Assembly: GCF_033095965.1 (NCBI RefSeq)
Contig: NZ_AP026801.1
Location: forward strand, 620,001-684,000
DNA: 64,000 bases
Direction of reading: 5' to 3'
DNA from: Xylocopilactobacillus apis
Lineage (GTDB): Bacteria > Bacillota > Bacilli > Lactobacillales > Lactobacillaceae
A program made the translations under genes and the position numbers. Positions 27,345 through 36,352 of the stretch are shown here, piece by piece (the stretch's first letter is position 1; every line of letters begins with the position of its first letter). The notes under the pieces are model-generated. The model searched no databases. It was not told the DNA's origin and worked only from the letters and a program-made list of their open reading frames with translations.

Positions 27345-27373
27345 ATTATAGAATAATTTACCTATTTAAACTA
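27345..27373 (-). promoter_or_regulatory. dltX: candidate dlt operon promoter
   Basis: On the minus strand, a consensus TATAAT (27350 down to 27345) lies 17 bp from a weak -35 TAGTTT (27373-27368). The leader to dltX would be about 50-55 nt. The -10 is strong; the -35 is poor, as in activator-dependent promoters. Confidence 0.45.
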
Positions 27374-27561
27374 AAAATTATTAAAATCAATCCATGAATT
27401 TAAAAAAAAAATCGATTTTTGAAATTAATTATAAATTTTTAATCAATAATTATAATTATCCATTAAAAAAAATCTAAAGCTTGGTCCTTGGGACCGATTT
27501 TCCTTTAATTAATAAAAAATTATATCAGAGCTTGTGGGCTTTAGCCATCAATTGGTTTTTG
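27374..27561. other. AT-rich intergenic region between dlt and hisS
   Basis: No coding frame is supported. The stretch 27386-27480 is very AT-rich. A compact hairpin GGTCC-TTG-GGACC (27483-27495) is followed on the plus strand by GATTTTCCTTT and on the minus strand by an A/T tract; it may be a weak terminator or a protein site. Together with the promoter and T-box up to 27768, this explains the gene-free stretch between dltX and hisS. Confidence 0.4.
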
Positions 27562-27590
27562 TTGACAGGGATCTTTTTCGTGTTTATTCT
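27562..27590 (+). promoter_or_regulatory. hisS: sigma-A promoter of the hisS-aspS operon
   Basis: TTGACA (27562-27567), a 17-bp spacer and TATTCT (27585-27590). The T-box leader starts a few bases further on. A perfect repeat ATTCTAT-TGTT-ATAGAAT overlaps the -10 and the transcription start. Confidence 0.75.
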
Positions 27591-27596
27591 ATTGTT

Positions 27597-27750
27597 ATAG
27601 AATAACAGAGAGCAGATCAATAGCTGAAAGATCTGAAAAACAACACGTGACGATTCTCGGCAGTCCGCTGCCTTATCAAAGTAGAGTAATAATTATAGGT
27701 GGTACCGTGCATATTGCGCCCTAAAAGTTTTTTTAGTGGCGTTTTTTTTT
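27597..27750 (+). promoter_or_regulatory. T-box riboswitch leader of hisS-aspS, short Stem I
   Basis: The conserved T-box AGGTGGTACCGTGC (27697-27710) and the following GCGCCCT identify a tRNA-sensing leader. A compact first stem has GAGAG against TTCTC and CAGATC/GATCTG. Its 3' internal loop reads ACAACACGTGACGA, which contains CAC (His, 27644-27646) and GAC (Asp, 27649-27651). A GGCAG/CTGCC stem follows. The competing terminator is at 27716-27750. Uncharged tRNA would stabilise the antiterminator and allow hisS and aspS to be read. Stem I is only about 50 nt, with no room for the usual distal loops. Which codon is the specifier cannot be decided by eye. Confidence 0.88.
27716..27750 (+). 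terminator. T-box regulated terminator
   Basis: GCGCCCTAAAA pairs with TTTTAGTGGCG and is followed by T9. It is mutually exclusive with the antiterminator that uses the T-box sequence just upstream. Confidence 0.85.
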
Positions 27751-27768
27751 ATTTTATGAGGTGAAAAA

Positions 27769-29046
27769 TTGCTTTATCGAAAACCAAAAGGAACTAATGA
27801 TATATTGCCTGAAGATGCTGTTTTTTGGCAGTATCTTGAAGACACGGCTAAAGAAATAGCATCAAAATTTGGCTATATGGAAATGAGAGTGCCAATATTT
27901 GAAAGTCTTGATCTTTTTCAAAGAAGTGCAGGAGAGACATCTGATGTAGTTTCTAAAGAAATGTATGAATTTATCGACAAAGGAAATCGAAAGATGGCGC
28001 TGAGGCCCGAAGGAACAGCGGGTATTGTTCGAGCATATATTGAAAACAAACTGTATGGTCCGGATTACGTTAAACCAGTTAAGGTTTATTATATTGGATC
28101 AATGTTTAGATATGAAAGGCCACAAAGCGGACGCAGCCGCCAATTTAATCAATTTGGCGTCGAGGCTTTTGGAGTTGAAGATGCACGCCTTGATGCAGAA
28201 ACTATTGCAATGGGACAAGAACTTTTAAAAAGCTTGGGGATAAATGAATTTAAAGTTGCAATTAATACTTTAGGGGATCAAGAGTCTCGTAAATCATACG
28301 TTGCAGCGTTAGTCGATTACTTAACACCTTTTAAAGAAGAACTATCAGATGATTCAAAAATTAGATTGGAAAAGAACCCTTTGAGAATTCTCGATTCAAA
28401 GGATCACCATGATCAGGAAATTGTCGCATCTGCTCCAAAAATAAGTCAGTATCTAACAACAAGTGCCAAAGAATATTTTGAACAAGTAAAAAGTTACTTA
28501 AAATTAATTAATATTCCATTTGAAATTGATGAAGATTTAGTTCGGGGACTAGATTATTACAACCATACAATTTTTGAGTTAATCTATACCGGATCTGTAT
28601 TTGGTAAAAATCCTCTTACTGTATTAGCCGGCGGTAGATATAACCAGTTAGTTGAAGAACTGGGAGGTCCAGAAACTCCGGGAGTTGGTTTTGGAATGGG
28701 AGAAGAGCGAGTCTTTGAAATTTTACAGCACGATCAAGAATTAAAAGAACGCCTGCAGCCAACCACTGATTTATTTATTATTGGAGTAGGGGACGAAGCA
28801 TTTAAAGAAATTTTTGTTTTAACGAATCAGCTGAGAGAACGGGGAATCTCGGTTTCATATGACTACACAGGCCGTTCATTAAAATCTCAATTTAAATTAT
28901 CCAGTCGAGAGAATGCGTCATTTACTACGGTAATTGGTGATGAAGAGTTAAAAAACAAAACTTGTAAAATTAAAAAAATGATTGATGGAACGGAAGTTGA
29001 AGTACCGTTTGATAAGATTACAAAAGAAATGTTAGGAGAAATATAA
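27769..29046 (+). CDS. hisS: histidyl-tRNA synthetase
   Basis: This class II synthetase charges tRNA-His. The start is TTG, with GAGGTG 8-13 bases upstream, giving [14 protein letters not shown]. Class II motif 2 is [20 protein letters not shown] near 105, the histidine-specific motifs are [14 protein letters not shown] near 258 and [15 protein letters not shown] near 286, and motif 3 is [12 protein letters not shown]. The length of 425 residues is normal. The stop codon shares a base with the aspS start, so the two are coupled and both controlled by the T-box upstream. Confidence 0.96.
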   Translation: MLYRKPKGTNDILPEDAVFWQYLEDTAKEIASKFGYMEMRVPIFESLDLFQRSAGETSDVVSKEMYEFIDKGNRKMALRPEGTAGIVRAYIENKLYGPDYVKPVKVYYIGSMFRYERPQSGRSRQFNQFGVEAFGVEDARLDAETIAMGQELLKSLGINEFKVAINTLGDQESRKSYVAALVDYLTPFKEELSDDSKIRLEKNPLRILDSKDHHDQEIVASAPKISQYLTTSAKEYFEQVKSYLKLINIPFEIDEDLVRGLDYYNHTIFELIYTGSVFGKNPLTVLAGGRYNQLVEELGGPETPGVGFGMGEERVFEILQHDQELKERLQPTTDLFIIGVGDEAFKEIFVLTNQLRERGISVSYDYTGRSLKSQFKLSSRENASFTTVIGDEELKNKTCKIKKMIDGTEVEVPFDKITKEMLGEI

Positions 29047-31358
29047 TGGCAAAAAGAACGAAGTATGCTGGCGAGGTTACAGTAAGTGATGTCGATCAAA
29101 CAATAACATTAAAAGGGTGGGTTCAAAAAAGACGTAATTTAGGAGCCCTTATTTTTGTTGATTTAAGAGATCGATCGGGCATTGTTCAAATCGTTTTTAA
29201 AGATGATGCTTCTAAAAATTTACATGATTTGGCTGAAACGTTAAGAAATGAGTACGTAATTGAGGTTACCGGTAAAGTTTGCAAAAGAGCTAATGGTGAA
29301 GCAAATGAACGCATGAAGACCGGTGAGATTGAAATTGAAGTTACCGATTTAAAAGTTCTCAGCACTTCGAAAGCTTTGCCGTTTAATATTGAAGATCATG
29401 TTGACGTTAAAGAAGACTTAAAATTAAAGTATCGTTATTTAGATTTGAGAAGGCCAGAAATGCAGCGGGCAATCATGCTGCGTTCTAAAATTAAGCACGT
29501 AATTCATCGTTTTATGGATGAAAACGGCTTTATTGATATTGAGACTCCCGATTTAACAAAATCAACGCCCGAAGGAGCGCGTGATTTTCTAGTCCCATCT
29601 CGTACTTATAATGGTAATTTTTGGGCTTTACCGCAGTCACCCCAGCTATTTAAACAGCTTTTAATGAGTGCAGGCTTTGATCGTTATTATCAAATTGCTC
29701 GTTGTTTTAGAGATGAAGATTTAAGAGGAGACCGCCAGCCTGAATTCACGCAAGTGGATATTGAAACTTCATTTTTAAGTGAAGAAGAAATTATGACAAT
29801 TGCTGAACAATTAATTTCGACAGTTTTAAAAGAAGTAATTAATGTAGATGTTAAACTGCCGATCGAGCGTATGGGTTGGAATGAAGCTATGGATAATTAC
29901 GGTTCAGATAAGCCAGATCTTCGTTTTGACATGAAACTTATTAATGTTGAAGAAGTCGTCAGTAAAACTGATTTTAAGGTCTTTAGTTCAGCATTAAATA
30001 ACGGTGGGATTGTTAGAGCGTTAGTTGCACCAAAAGCAGGAGATAAATTTTCTCGAAAAGATATTGACTCTTGGGGTGAATATGTTAAACGCTTTGGGGC
30101 AAAGGGTCTTGCTTGGCTTAAAGTTAAAGATGGTGAACTAGCAGGACCTGTTGCTAAATTTATGAAACCAGTGACTGAAGAGTTGTTAAAAGCAACAGAA
30201 GCAGAAGATGATGATTTAATTCTTTTTGCAGCCGATGAAAAAGAAGTTGTTTATGCGACATTGGGATATTTAAGAACATTTCTTGGCGAAAAACTCGGAT
30301 TAATTGATCATGATCAATTCCGATTTGTTTGGATTACTGATTGGCCAATGTTCCATTATTCAAAGGAAGAAGATCGATATATGGCTGAGCATCATCCATT
30401 TACGCTGCCAAAAGAAGATACGCTTGAGTATTTAGAAAGTGATCCTAGCAAAGTTTATGCATATGCCTATGATATTTGTTTGAATGGATACGAACTTGGC
30501 GGCGGCTCACTTAGAATTCATACGAGAGAAATGCAGGAAAAAATGTTTAAAGCATTGGGCTTCACAGCAGAAGATGCTAATGAACGTTTTGGATTTTTAA
30601 TGAATGCTCTTGATTACGGATTTCCTCCCCATGGTGGCTTAGCTTTTGGGTTAGATCGTTTTGCAATGCTTTTGGCAAAGAAAAATAATATTCGTGACGT
30701 AATTGCTTTTCCAAAAAATTCTAAGGGTGTTGAAGTTCTCACTGATGCACCGGGTGAAGTAGAACAAGCTCAGCTAGATGAATTGGGACTTAAAGTACTT
30801 AAGAAGATGCCTTCAGCAGATTTACAAAAAATCGAGAATATTTCGGTTACTGATGAAGTAAGTCTTAGGCGTTATCAGTTAAATGACGCTAAAGAAATTC
30901 AGCAATTAGTTGAAGAAAACCGCGATAATTTGGCAAAGTTTTTGCCATGGGCAACAGCTAATGATTTAGCAGCCGAAGAAAGTTTTGTTAAAGAAGCAGT
31001 AGCAAGTTTTGACGCTGGAGTGTCATTTGATTATGTTATTGAAAAGAATGAAAAAATTGTTGGAACGATTGATTTGCATAATATTCATAAAACAAATGCC
31101 GAGATCGGTTATTGGCTGGCAGAGAACCATCAGCATCAAGGAATAATGACAATGGCAGTTAAAAAATTAGTCGAAGCACTTTCCCCAGTTTTAAACCTTC
31201 ATCGAGTTGTAATTAAGACCGATCCCTCAAATGTTTCAAGTCAAAAGGTTGCTCTGAATGCTGGTTTTACATTAGAAGGTGTTCAACATGGAGCAGTTGA
31301 GCAAAATGGTGAATTTAAAGATTTTCAAGTTTATTATTATCTTATAGAAGGTGAATAA
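29046..31358 (+). CDS. aspS: aspartyl-tRNA synthetase fused to a C-terminal GNAT acetyltransferase
   Basis: Residues 1 to about 590 form a complete bacterial AspRS: an OB-fold anticodon domain with [20 protein letters not shown] near 25, class II motif 2 with [16 protein letters not shown] near 218, the GAD insertion (about 300-420), and motif 3 with [12 protein letters not shown] near 533. Bacterial AspRS normally ends near 590. Here the frame continues without a stop into about 165 residues of a RimJ/RimL-type GNAT domain (from about 605), with [39 protein letters not shown] (acetyl-CoA site) and [17 protein letters not shown]. The total is 770 residues. A second, separate GNAT of the same type follows 2 bp later. 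The role of the fused domain is unknown. Confidence 0.93.
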   Translation: MAKRTKYAGEVTVSDVDQTITLKGWVQKRRNLGALIFVDLRDRSGIVQIVFKDDASKNLHDLAETLRNEYVIEVTGKVCKRANGEANERMKTGEIEIEVTDLKVLSTSKALPFNIEDHVDVKEDLKLKYRYLDLRRPEMQRAIMLRSKIKHVIHRFMDENGFIDIETPDLTKSTPEGARDFLVPSRTYNGNFWALPQSPQLFKQLLMSAGFDRYYQIARCFRDEDLRGDRQPEFTQVDIETSFLSEEEIMTIAEQLISTVLKEVINVDVKLPIERMGWNEAMDNYGSDKPDLRFDMKLINVEEVVSKTDFKVFSSALNNGGIVRALVAPKAGDKFSRKDIDSWGEYVKRFGAKGLAWLKVKDGELAGPVAKFMKPVTEELLKATEAEDDDLILFAADEKEVVYATLGYLRTFLGEKLGLIDHDQFRFVWITDWPMFHYSKEEDRYMAEHHPFTLPKEDTLEYLESDPSKVYAYAYDICLNGYELGGGSLRIHTREMQEKMFKALGFTAEDANERFGFLMNALDYGFPPHGGLAFGLDRFAMLLAKKNNIRDVIAFPKNSKGVEVLTDAPGEVEQAQLDELGLKVLKKMPSADLQKIENISVTDEVSLRRYQLNDAKEIQQLVEENRDNLAKFLPWATANDLAAEESFVKEAVASFDAGVSFDYVIEKNEKIVGTIDLHNIHKTNAEIGYWLAENHQHQGIMTMAVKKLVEALSPVLNLHRVVIKTDPSNVSSQKVALNAGFTLEGVQHGAVEQNGEFKDFQVYYYLIEGE

Positions 31359-31360
31359 TT

Positions 31361-31915
31361 TTGGAAAATCTCCAAAGGCTATTTCAAATCTCAGTCGAAA
31401 AAAATTTAAATTTGCGTTTAGCAATGCCAGCTGATGCAAATGCTTTGGAGAAAGTGATTGAAGAAAATCGTGACCATTTAGCAAAATATCTTCCGTGGGT
31501 CAAAATTAATACCTTAAATGATTTAAAGAAGTTTTTAACTAATGCGATTGATTTATTTGGTCAAGGGAAAATGTTTGAATATCTAATCGTAAAAGGAACG
31601 GAAATTGTAGGAATTGCTGAAATTAATGAAGTAAATCAAAATGAGCGCTCGGCAGAAGTGGGATACTGGCTGGCAAGTAATTTCTGTCATCAGGGTATTA
31701 TGACTAAATCGATCAAGGTCTTAATTAGAGAAATTAGTGAGGTTTTAAAGCTACACCGATTTGTAATAAGAACTGATGTAGATAATGAGCCAAGTCGCAA
31801 GTTGGCAGTAAGTGCAGGTTTTTCTTTTGAAGGGATCCGCAAAGAAGATCACTTTTCAGCAGGTCAATTTTATGATTCAGCAGTCTATTATTATTTGGTG
31901 AAAAATGGAAAATAA
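31361..31915 (+). CDS. GNAT-family N-acetyltransferase, RimJ/RimL type
   Basis: The protein has 184 residues and starts at TTG, 2 bp after the aspS-GNAT gene. It parallels the fused GNAT domain in order: LRLAMPADANALEKVIEENR, EVGYWLASNFCHQGIMTKS (acetyl-CoA motif A), LKLHRFVIRTDVDNEPSRKL and SAGFSFEGIR, ending YYYLVKNGK. The two look like a tandem duplication. RimL-type enzymes acetylate protein N-termini or small amines and antibiotics; the substrate here is unknown. Co-transcription with hisS-aspS under the T-box is likely. Its end overlaps the ClC gene by 11 bp. Confidence 0.85.
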   Translation: MENLQRLFQISVEKNLNLRLAMPADANALEKVIEENRDHLAKYLPWVKINTLNDLKKFLTNAIDLFGQGKMFEYLIVKGTEIVGIAEINEVNQNERSAEVGYWLASNFCHQGIMTKSIKVLIREISEVLKLHRFVIRTDVDNEPSRKLAVSAGFSFEGIRKEDHFSAGQFYDSAVYYYLVKNGK

Positions 31916-33205
31916 AGAGAGTGAATTTCGTGATCATCAGGAAAAATTATTTTTAATTGCAAACGCGTTAATTATTGGAACTTTGACCGGATTTGTCATT
32001 TCAGTATTTCGTTTAGCAATCGAAAAAATATTTGATTTAATCACTAAAATTTTTACCAACTTTAATCAGTCGCCAATACCCGTTTTACTTTTAATAATTT
32101 TTAGTGTGCTTGCTTTAAGCGGGTGCGGATTCTTAATCCATCGATATCCTTACTTAAGCGGTTCAGGGATTCCTCAAATTGAAGGACAATTAAAAGGTGT
32201 TTACCACGAAAAAGCAATAGGTACATTAATCGGTAAATTTTTTGGCGGGATAATCGCGATTGGCAGTGGTTTAATGCTGGGACGCGAGGGACCAAGTGTG
32301 CAGATCGGCGGTTCGATTGGTCAGATTACAAGTTCTTTTTATCATCAAAAAGAAGATCGCCATTTAAAAATTTTCATTGCTTGCGGGGCAGCTGCTGGCT
32401 TATCAGCTGCTTTTACGGCACCATTAGCAAGCGTTATTTTTGTAGCAGAGGAAATTTATCACCGCTTTATTCCAGTTGTTTGGATTTCAGCGTTTGTAAG
32501 TTCAATGGCAGCATCTTTTGTGACTTTAAATATTTTTGGCTTACAGCCAGTATTAAAAATTCATTATATTTCTGTTTTACAGCTTAAATATTATCCCTGG
32601 ATTATTATAATTGGGATATTAATTGGCTTGCTTTGCCGCTTATATCAAATATTGCTTTTGAAAATGCCGCTGTTAATGAGTTACACCAAGCTCCCAGATT
32701 ACTTTTTTGGACCTTTTGTTTACATTCTGATGATTCCGCTGGCTTTGTTTTTGCCTTACTGCATCGGTGGGGGAAATCAGTTGATAACTTTTGTAGGCAA
32801 AAATTCGATTAATATCTGGTTTTTAGGATTGATTATCTTAATTAGATTTTTATACTCGCTTTTGTCTTATGCAACAAAGTTACCGGGGGAATATTTTTAC
32901 CGAGTTTGACTTTAGGCGCTTTAATAGGTGCGTGGAGCGCAAATATTCTAATTAATATTGGTGTTCTGCCAATTAATTATTTACCAAATATGGTAATTTT
33001 AGGAATGGTTGGTTTTTTCGCTGGAGTAACAAAGGCTCCTTTTACTGCAATTTTATTAGTAAGCGAAATGGTAGGAGGAACAAGTCAGGTATTATCATTA
33101 TTAATTGTGGCAATTACCTCTTACTTGGTGGTTGATGAATTGAGCGGCAAGCCAATTTATGAAGATTTGTTGGAACAGTTGGTTAGACCGCAAAATCAGT
33201 CTTAA
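31905..33205 (+). pseudogene. ClC-type chloride channel/transporter, frameshifted at a G5 run
   Basis: The first frame (31905-32909) has the ClC signature motifs GSGIPQ (near 84) and GREGPSVQIGG (near 126) with the gating Glu, and ends at KLPGEYFYRV. The remaining helices (from TLGALIGAWSANI to the C-terminus) continue in another frame up to 33205. Adding one G to the run at 32885-32889 restores KLPGGIFLPSLTLGA, which contains the third conserved anion-site motif (GxFxP). So the gene is one base short, by mutation or by sequencing error. An intact product would have about 433 residues. ClC proteins exchange chloride for protons and help in acid tolerance. It overlaps the GNAT gene by 11 bp. 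Confidence 0.82.
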
Positions 33206-33269
33206 TACTGAGTAATGTTTTCTAAATAGCATTTAATATATAATTATTATTAATTTTAAGGAGATTTTT

Positions 33270-33857
33270 ATGAGTAGAAATACACGTCGCTGGCTTTGGA
33301 TTGGCATTCCTGTTGTCATCGTTTTAATGTTAATTTTTTCGGTTATTGGGACCTATAATTCATTAGCTAAATCAAAACAAAATGTTGATGCGCAGTGGTC
33401 ACAGGTTGAAAACGTGATGCAGCGTCGATATGATTTGATTCCTAATCTGGTTAATGCTGTTAAAGGATCAATGAAACAAGAACAAAAGGTTTTTGGGGAA
33501 ATTGCAGAAGCTCGCAAGAGTTATGGCAATGCAACAACTGCTTCCGATAAATTAAAAGCTGATGCTAAAATCAATAGTTCTGTTGGAACGTTGATAAATG
33601 CAATCGGTGAAAACTATCCTCAATTAAAGTCTAACGATAACGTTAATAGTTTAATGACTCAATTAGAAGGATCCGAAAATCGAATTAGTGTTGAAAGACG
33701 GAGATATAACGAATCAATTCAGACTTATAATAATTCAATTGTAACTTTTCCTAAAAATATGGTTGCCGGCATGTTAGGGTATCATAAAATGGATTACTAT
33801 AAAGCAGATAGTAAAGCACAAAATGCACCAAAAGTTGATCTTGATACAGGTAAATAA
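33270..33857 (+). CDS. LemA family protein
   Basis: The protein has 195 residues with one N-terminal transmembrane helix (about 9-27) and a long helical extracellular domain. It carries the LemA sequence QNVDAQWSQVENVMQRRYDLIPNLVN (core near 38-60; quoted in part: VDAQWSQVENVMQRR), then RRRYNESIQTYNN and YYKAD near the C-terminus. LemA proteins are membrane-tethered four-helix bundles of uncertain role, commonly paired with TPM-domain proteins as here. The start follows AAGGAG. A terminator-like hairpin after the gene precedes the TPM-domain gene. Confidence 0.9.
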   Translation: MSRNTRRWLWIGIPVVIVLMLIFSVIGTYNSLAKSKQNVDAQWSQVENVMQRRYDLIPNLVNAVKGSMKQEQKVFGEIAEARKSYGNATTASDKLKADAKINSSVGTLINAIGENYPQLKSNDNVNSLMTQLEGSENRISVERRRYNESIQTYNNSIVTFPKNMVAGMLGYHKMDYYKADSKAQNAPKVDLDTGK

Positions 33858-33868
33858 ATAATTTTAAT

Positions 33869-33894
33869 AGAGCTCATCCAATGAGTTCTTTTTA
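33869..33894 (+). terminator. rho-independent terminator after lemA
   Basis: AGAGCTCAT (33869-33877) pairs with ATGAGTTCT (33881-33889), with one G-U pair, and a short T5 run follows. Confidence 0.65.
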
Positions 33895-33918
33895 TTCAAT
33901 AAGATTGGATAATTTAAA

Positions 33919-34785
33919 ATGACAAACAAACAAAATCGAAAGTATAGTTTCATCTTCTTATTTCTTTTGACCTTCTTTTTTTCGGCAATTTCGTCAGGAC
34001 AAATAGTTAGAGCAGCTGAAGATCTTCCAAGTGCACCAGATTCATTTTATTATGATCAAACTAATACATTGAATGAAACGACCAAAGATTTGGTTCAGAA
34101 AAAGAATCTTTACTATAAGGAAAAGTCCAAGGCTCCTCAGATCGTTCTTGCAATGATCAAAAGTACTAATGGTGATGATATTGATGAATATGCGCCGGAT
34201 TTATTTCAAAAATGGAAAATTGGGAATAAATCTAAAAATAATGGAATCCTAATTCTATATGCGGTTAATAATGGATCGCGAAACGTAAGAATTGAAGTTG
34301 GATATGGACTTGAAGGAGATTTGCCGGATGCCTTAGCGGGAAAAATTCTTAGTGATAATAAAAGTGATTTAAAATCTAATTCACCTGATCGCGTTAATAA
34401 AGGATTGCAGCAAGTTTTTAAATCAGTTTCGGGAGTTGTCGATAAAGCTAATGGGTACAAGACTTCAGATGTTAAGTACGGTGAAACATACGTTAATCAG
34501 AGAAATAGTAACGAAGATAGTACTGGCATAAAACCATATTTTGTAATTATTTTTGTAATATTCATTGCAGTATTGGCCTGTATCAAACCTAGAAGTGTTC
34601 ATAAAGATGGATTGCGCCACAGTATTTTGTGGTGGATTTTCTGGATCCTATTTTGGAACAACAATCATCGTGGCGGTGGTTTTTGGGGAGGAAGCGGATT
34701 TTCCGGTGGCGGCGGAGGGTTCTCCGGCGGTGGAGGATTTTCTGGAGGCGGCGGTTCTTCCGGCGGCGGCGGAGCCAGCATTTAA
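33919..34785 (+). CDS. TPM-domain (YgcG-like) membrane protein with Gly-rich tail
   Basis: A signal peptide (about 10-33, ending VRAAE) is followed by a TPM domain (about 38-185) with the family pattern FYYDQTNTLNETTKDLV, WKIGNKSKNNGILIL, and EVGYGLEGDLPDALAGKI. A transmembrane segment follows at about 210-224. The tail from about 245 is Gly/Ser/Phe-rich (GFSGGGGGFSGGGG), the usual YgcG ending. The length is 288 residues. TPM domains bind metals or act as phosphatases in plastids, but the bacterial role with LemA is unsettled. It is followed by a terminator, a small related membrane protein and a second TPM gene. Confidence 0.88.
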   Translation: MTNKQNRKYSFIFLFLLTFFFSAISSGQIVRAAEDLPSAPDSFYYDQTNTLNETTKDLVQKKNLYYKEKSKAPQIVLAMIKSTNGDDIDEYAPDLFQKWKIGNKSKNNGILILYAVNNGSRNVRIEVGYGLEGDLPDALAGKILSDNKSDLKSNSPDRVNKGLQQVFKSVSGVVDKANGYKTSDVKYGETYVNQRNSNEDSTGIKPYFVIIFVIFIAVLACIKPRSVHKDGLRHSILWWIFWILFWNNNHRGGGFWGGSGFSGGGGGFSGGGGFSGGGGSSGGGGASI

Positions 34786-34792
34786 TAAAATG

Positions 34793-34820
34793 CAGTTAAC
34801 GATTTGTTAGCTGTTTTTTT
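34793..34820 (+). terminator. rho-independent terminator
   Basis: CAGTTAAC (34793-34800) pairs with GTTAGCTG with one G-U pair, followed by T7. It lies 8 bp after the first TPM gene. Confidence 0.8.
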
Positions 34821-34909
34821 ATTTTAGGTGACAATTTGATTGTTGAAATTTATTAAATAATATATAGTTAAAATACGTTTAAAGCTAAAATCAGAAAAGG
34901 TTAAATAAA

Positions 34910-35356
34910 ATGTTTACAAAAAGAAACTGTATTTTGTACTTAGTGTTATTTTTTATTTGCGGTAGTTTGCTCAATTTTCAAAATGTTGCGGCTGAAATAA
35001 TACCATATCATGAAGTTCACTCAGCTGTCAGTTTAGATGATGATTCAACATCTAGTTCTAGTTCAACTTCTGATTCCAGTTCTAGCAGCAGTGATTCTAA
35101 CACTAAATTTAGTGATTTAAACCCAACTCTTCAAGGTATTGTATTTCGAATTTTAATGTCTGTTGCAATGATCTTTGTAGTTTTATTACTGATTGTTCTT
35201 TTTATTAGATCAAAATCTGAAAGATTTTTTGCTAAATTCATCCGAAGAACTTATGATGATCCAGATCATAGTAATCCTTTTAAAGGTAATGGGTTTAAGA
35301 AAAAATCTTCCGATTCTAAGGACAATCCTCCAAAAAAGCCAGGAATTAAGTTGTAG
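34910..35356 (+). CDS. exported single-helix membrane protein with Ser-rich linker
   Basis: The protein has 148 residues and no recognised family. It has a signal peptide (about 8-28, ending NVAAE), a Ser/Asp-rich stretch (about 45-65), one transmembrane helix (about 82-105) and a basic cytoplasmic tail rich in Lys and Asp. The layout, signal - outside region - helix - tail, is that of its TPM-domain neighbours with the TPM domain missing, so it may be a shortened relative or a partner. It stands between the two TPM genes. The function is unknown. Confidence 0.65.
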   Translation: MFTKRNCILYLVLFFICGSLLNFQNVAAEIIPYHEVHSAVSLDDDSTSSSSSTSDSSSSSSDSNTKFSDLNPTLQGIVFRILMSVAMIFVVLLLIVLFIRSKSERFFAKFIRRTYDDPDHSNPFKGNGFKKKSSDSKDNPPKKPGIKL

Positions 35357-35425
35357 TGGGCAGTTTGAACTTGTTTCTTTTTTGATTTTAAAAGATCAAA
35401 AAAATTGGATCGTAGGGGGCCAGAT

Positions 35426-36196
35426 TTGAAATTTAAAGATAAGTTAATTCCAAGTTTATTGCTAATCTTAGCTTTTGTTATTGCTTTAAATATAAAAACT
35501 GTAAATGCGTCAGACTTTATACCTTCGAAGCCCTCGACAAGCTATTATGATGAACTGGGAGTTTTAAGTAATTCAACGAAAGATGAAGTTGAAAATAAAA
35601 ACGCTGAATATAGTAAAAAAGACAAAGCACCGCAAGTAATGCTAGTTGTGGTAAATTCTAGTCACGGTGAAGGTGTCAGCTTATACGCAGACGAAATAAT
35701 CTTAGATTGGAAACTAGGAAGCCGAGATAAACACAATGGAGCAATGGTTTTGTATGCGTATAATAACGGAGAACAAAATGTTGCAATAAAAACTGATTAT
35801 GGATTAGCCCAAGTTGTTACTGATAAAGAAGCAAAAGAAATTCTTGAGAGTAATCGTGATGATCTAAAATCTACTGATTCTATGAAATTAGATCGAGGTT
35901 TGCGAAATGTTTATAACTCGGTTACAAAATTAGTAGATAAAAGTTTCAGTAGTCAAGAAAGTGGAGAATCCAAAGGAATAGATTCTGGAATCCGAATTAA
36001 GTTTATTTTACTGATTGTTACTGTGTTAATAATTGTTATATTTGCTACATATAAATTCTTTATTAGCGTATATAAATCAAAGAGGCTGTTGTATTGGGGA
36101 ACACCGATTGATTCTGACGAAAAGTCTAAAGACACCAAAGAATCTGAAAATAAGGAGATTAACAATCATCCTGGCGGGAAATCACGTAAAGAATGA
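35426..36196 (+). CDS. second TPM-domain membrane protein
   Basis: The start is taken at TTG 35426 because AGGGGG lies 6 bases upstream; the in-frame ATG at 35405 has no ribosome binding site. A signal peptide (about 8-27, ending VNASD) is followed by a TPM domain parallel to that at 33919: SYYDELGVLSNSTKDEVENK, WKLGSRDKHNGAMVLY, IKTDYGLAQVVTDKEAKEI. A transmembrane segment lies near 193-212 and the tail is charged (EKSKDTKESENKE) rather than Gly-rich. The length is about 256 residues. It is probably a diverged duplicate of the first TPM gene. Confidence 0.8.
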   Translation: MKFKDKLIPSLLLILAFVIALNIKTVNASDFIPSKPSTSYYDELGVLSNSTKDEVENKNAEYSKKDKAPQVMLVVVNSSHGEGVSLYADEIILDWKLGSRDKHNGAMVLYAYNNGEQNVAIKTDYGLAQVVTDKEAKEILESNRDDLKSTDSMKLDRGLRNVYNSVTKLVDKSFSSQESGESKGIDSGIRIKFILLIVTVLIIVIFATYKFFISVYKSKRLLYWGTPIDSDEKSKDTKESENKEINNHPGGKSRKE

Positions 36197-36247
36197 GTAA
36201 AATAAATTTATTTAAGTAGTAATATCATAATAATGAATAATTAATGT

Positions 36248-36306
36248 CACCGGATATAGTAATCTTTGTCTCTTTTAGGTTACTTTTTTAAAAACGGTGA
36301 TTTTTT
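36248..36306 (+). terminator. possible extended terminator
   Basis: CACCG (36248-36252) can pair with CGGTG (36295-36299), enclosing a weaker AGTAA/TTACT stem, followed by T6. It is plausible as the end of the TPM cluster, but the stems are short. Confidence 0.4.
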
Positions 36307-36307
36307 C

Positions 36308-36339
36308 TTGCTTTAAAAAGATAACAGTGTTATCTTTTT
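36308..36339 (+). promoter_or_regulatory. promoter with embedded palindromic TetR operator
   Basis: TTGCTT (36308-36313), 17 bp and TATCTT (36331-36336) form a promoter. A perfect 25-bp inverted repeat (36315-36339, arms AAAAAGATAAC around AGT) covers the spacer and the -10, so a bound repressor would block RNA polymerase. The TetR gene starts 14 bp downstream, making autoregulation the simplest reading. Confidence 0.75.
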
Positions 36340-36352
36340 GTAGAGGACAAAA

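Noticed and set aside
27483-27495. tRNA fragment or attachment site near the GGTCC-TTG-GGACC hairpin
   Set aside because: Only a 5-bp hairpin is present; no cloverleaf parts, integrase gene or direct repeats lie nearby.
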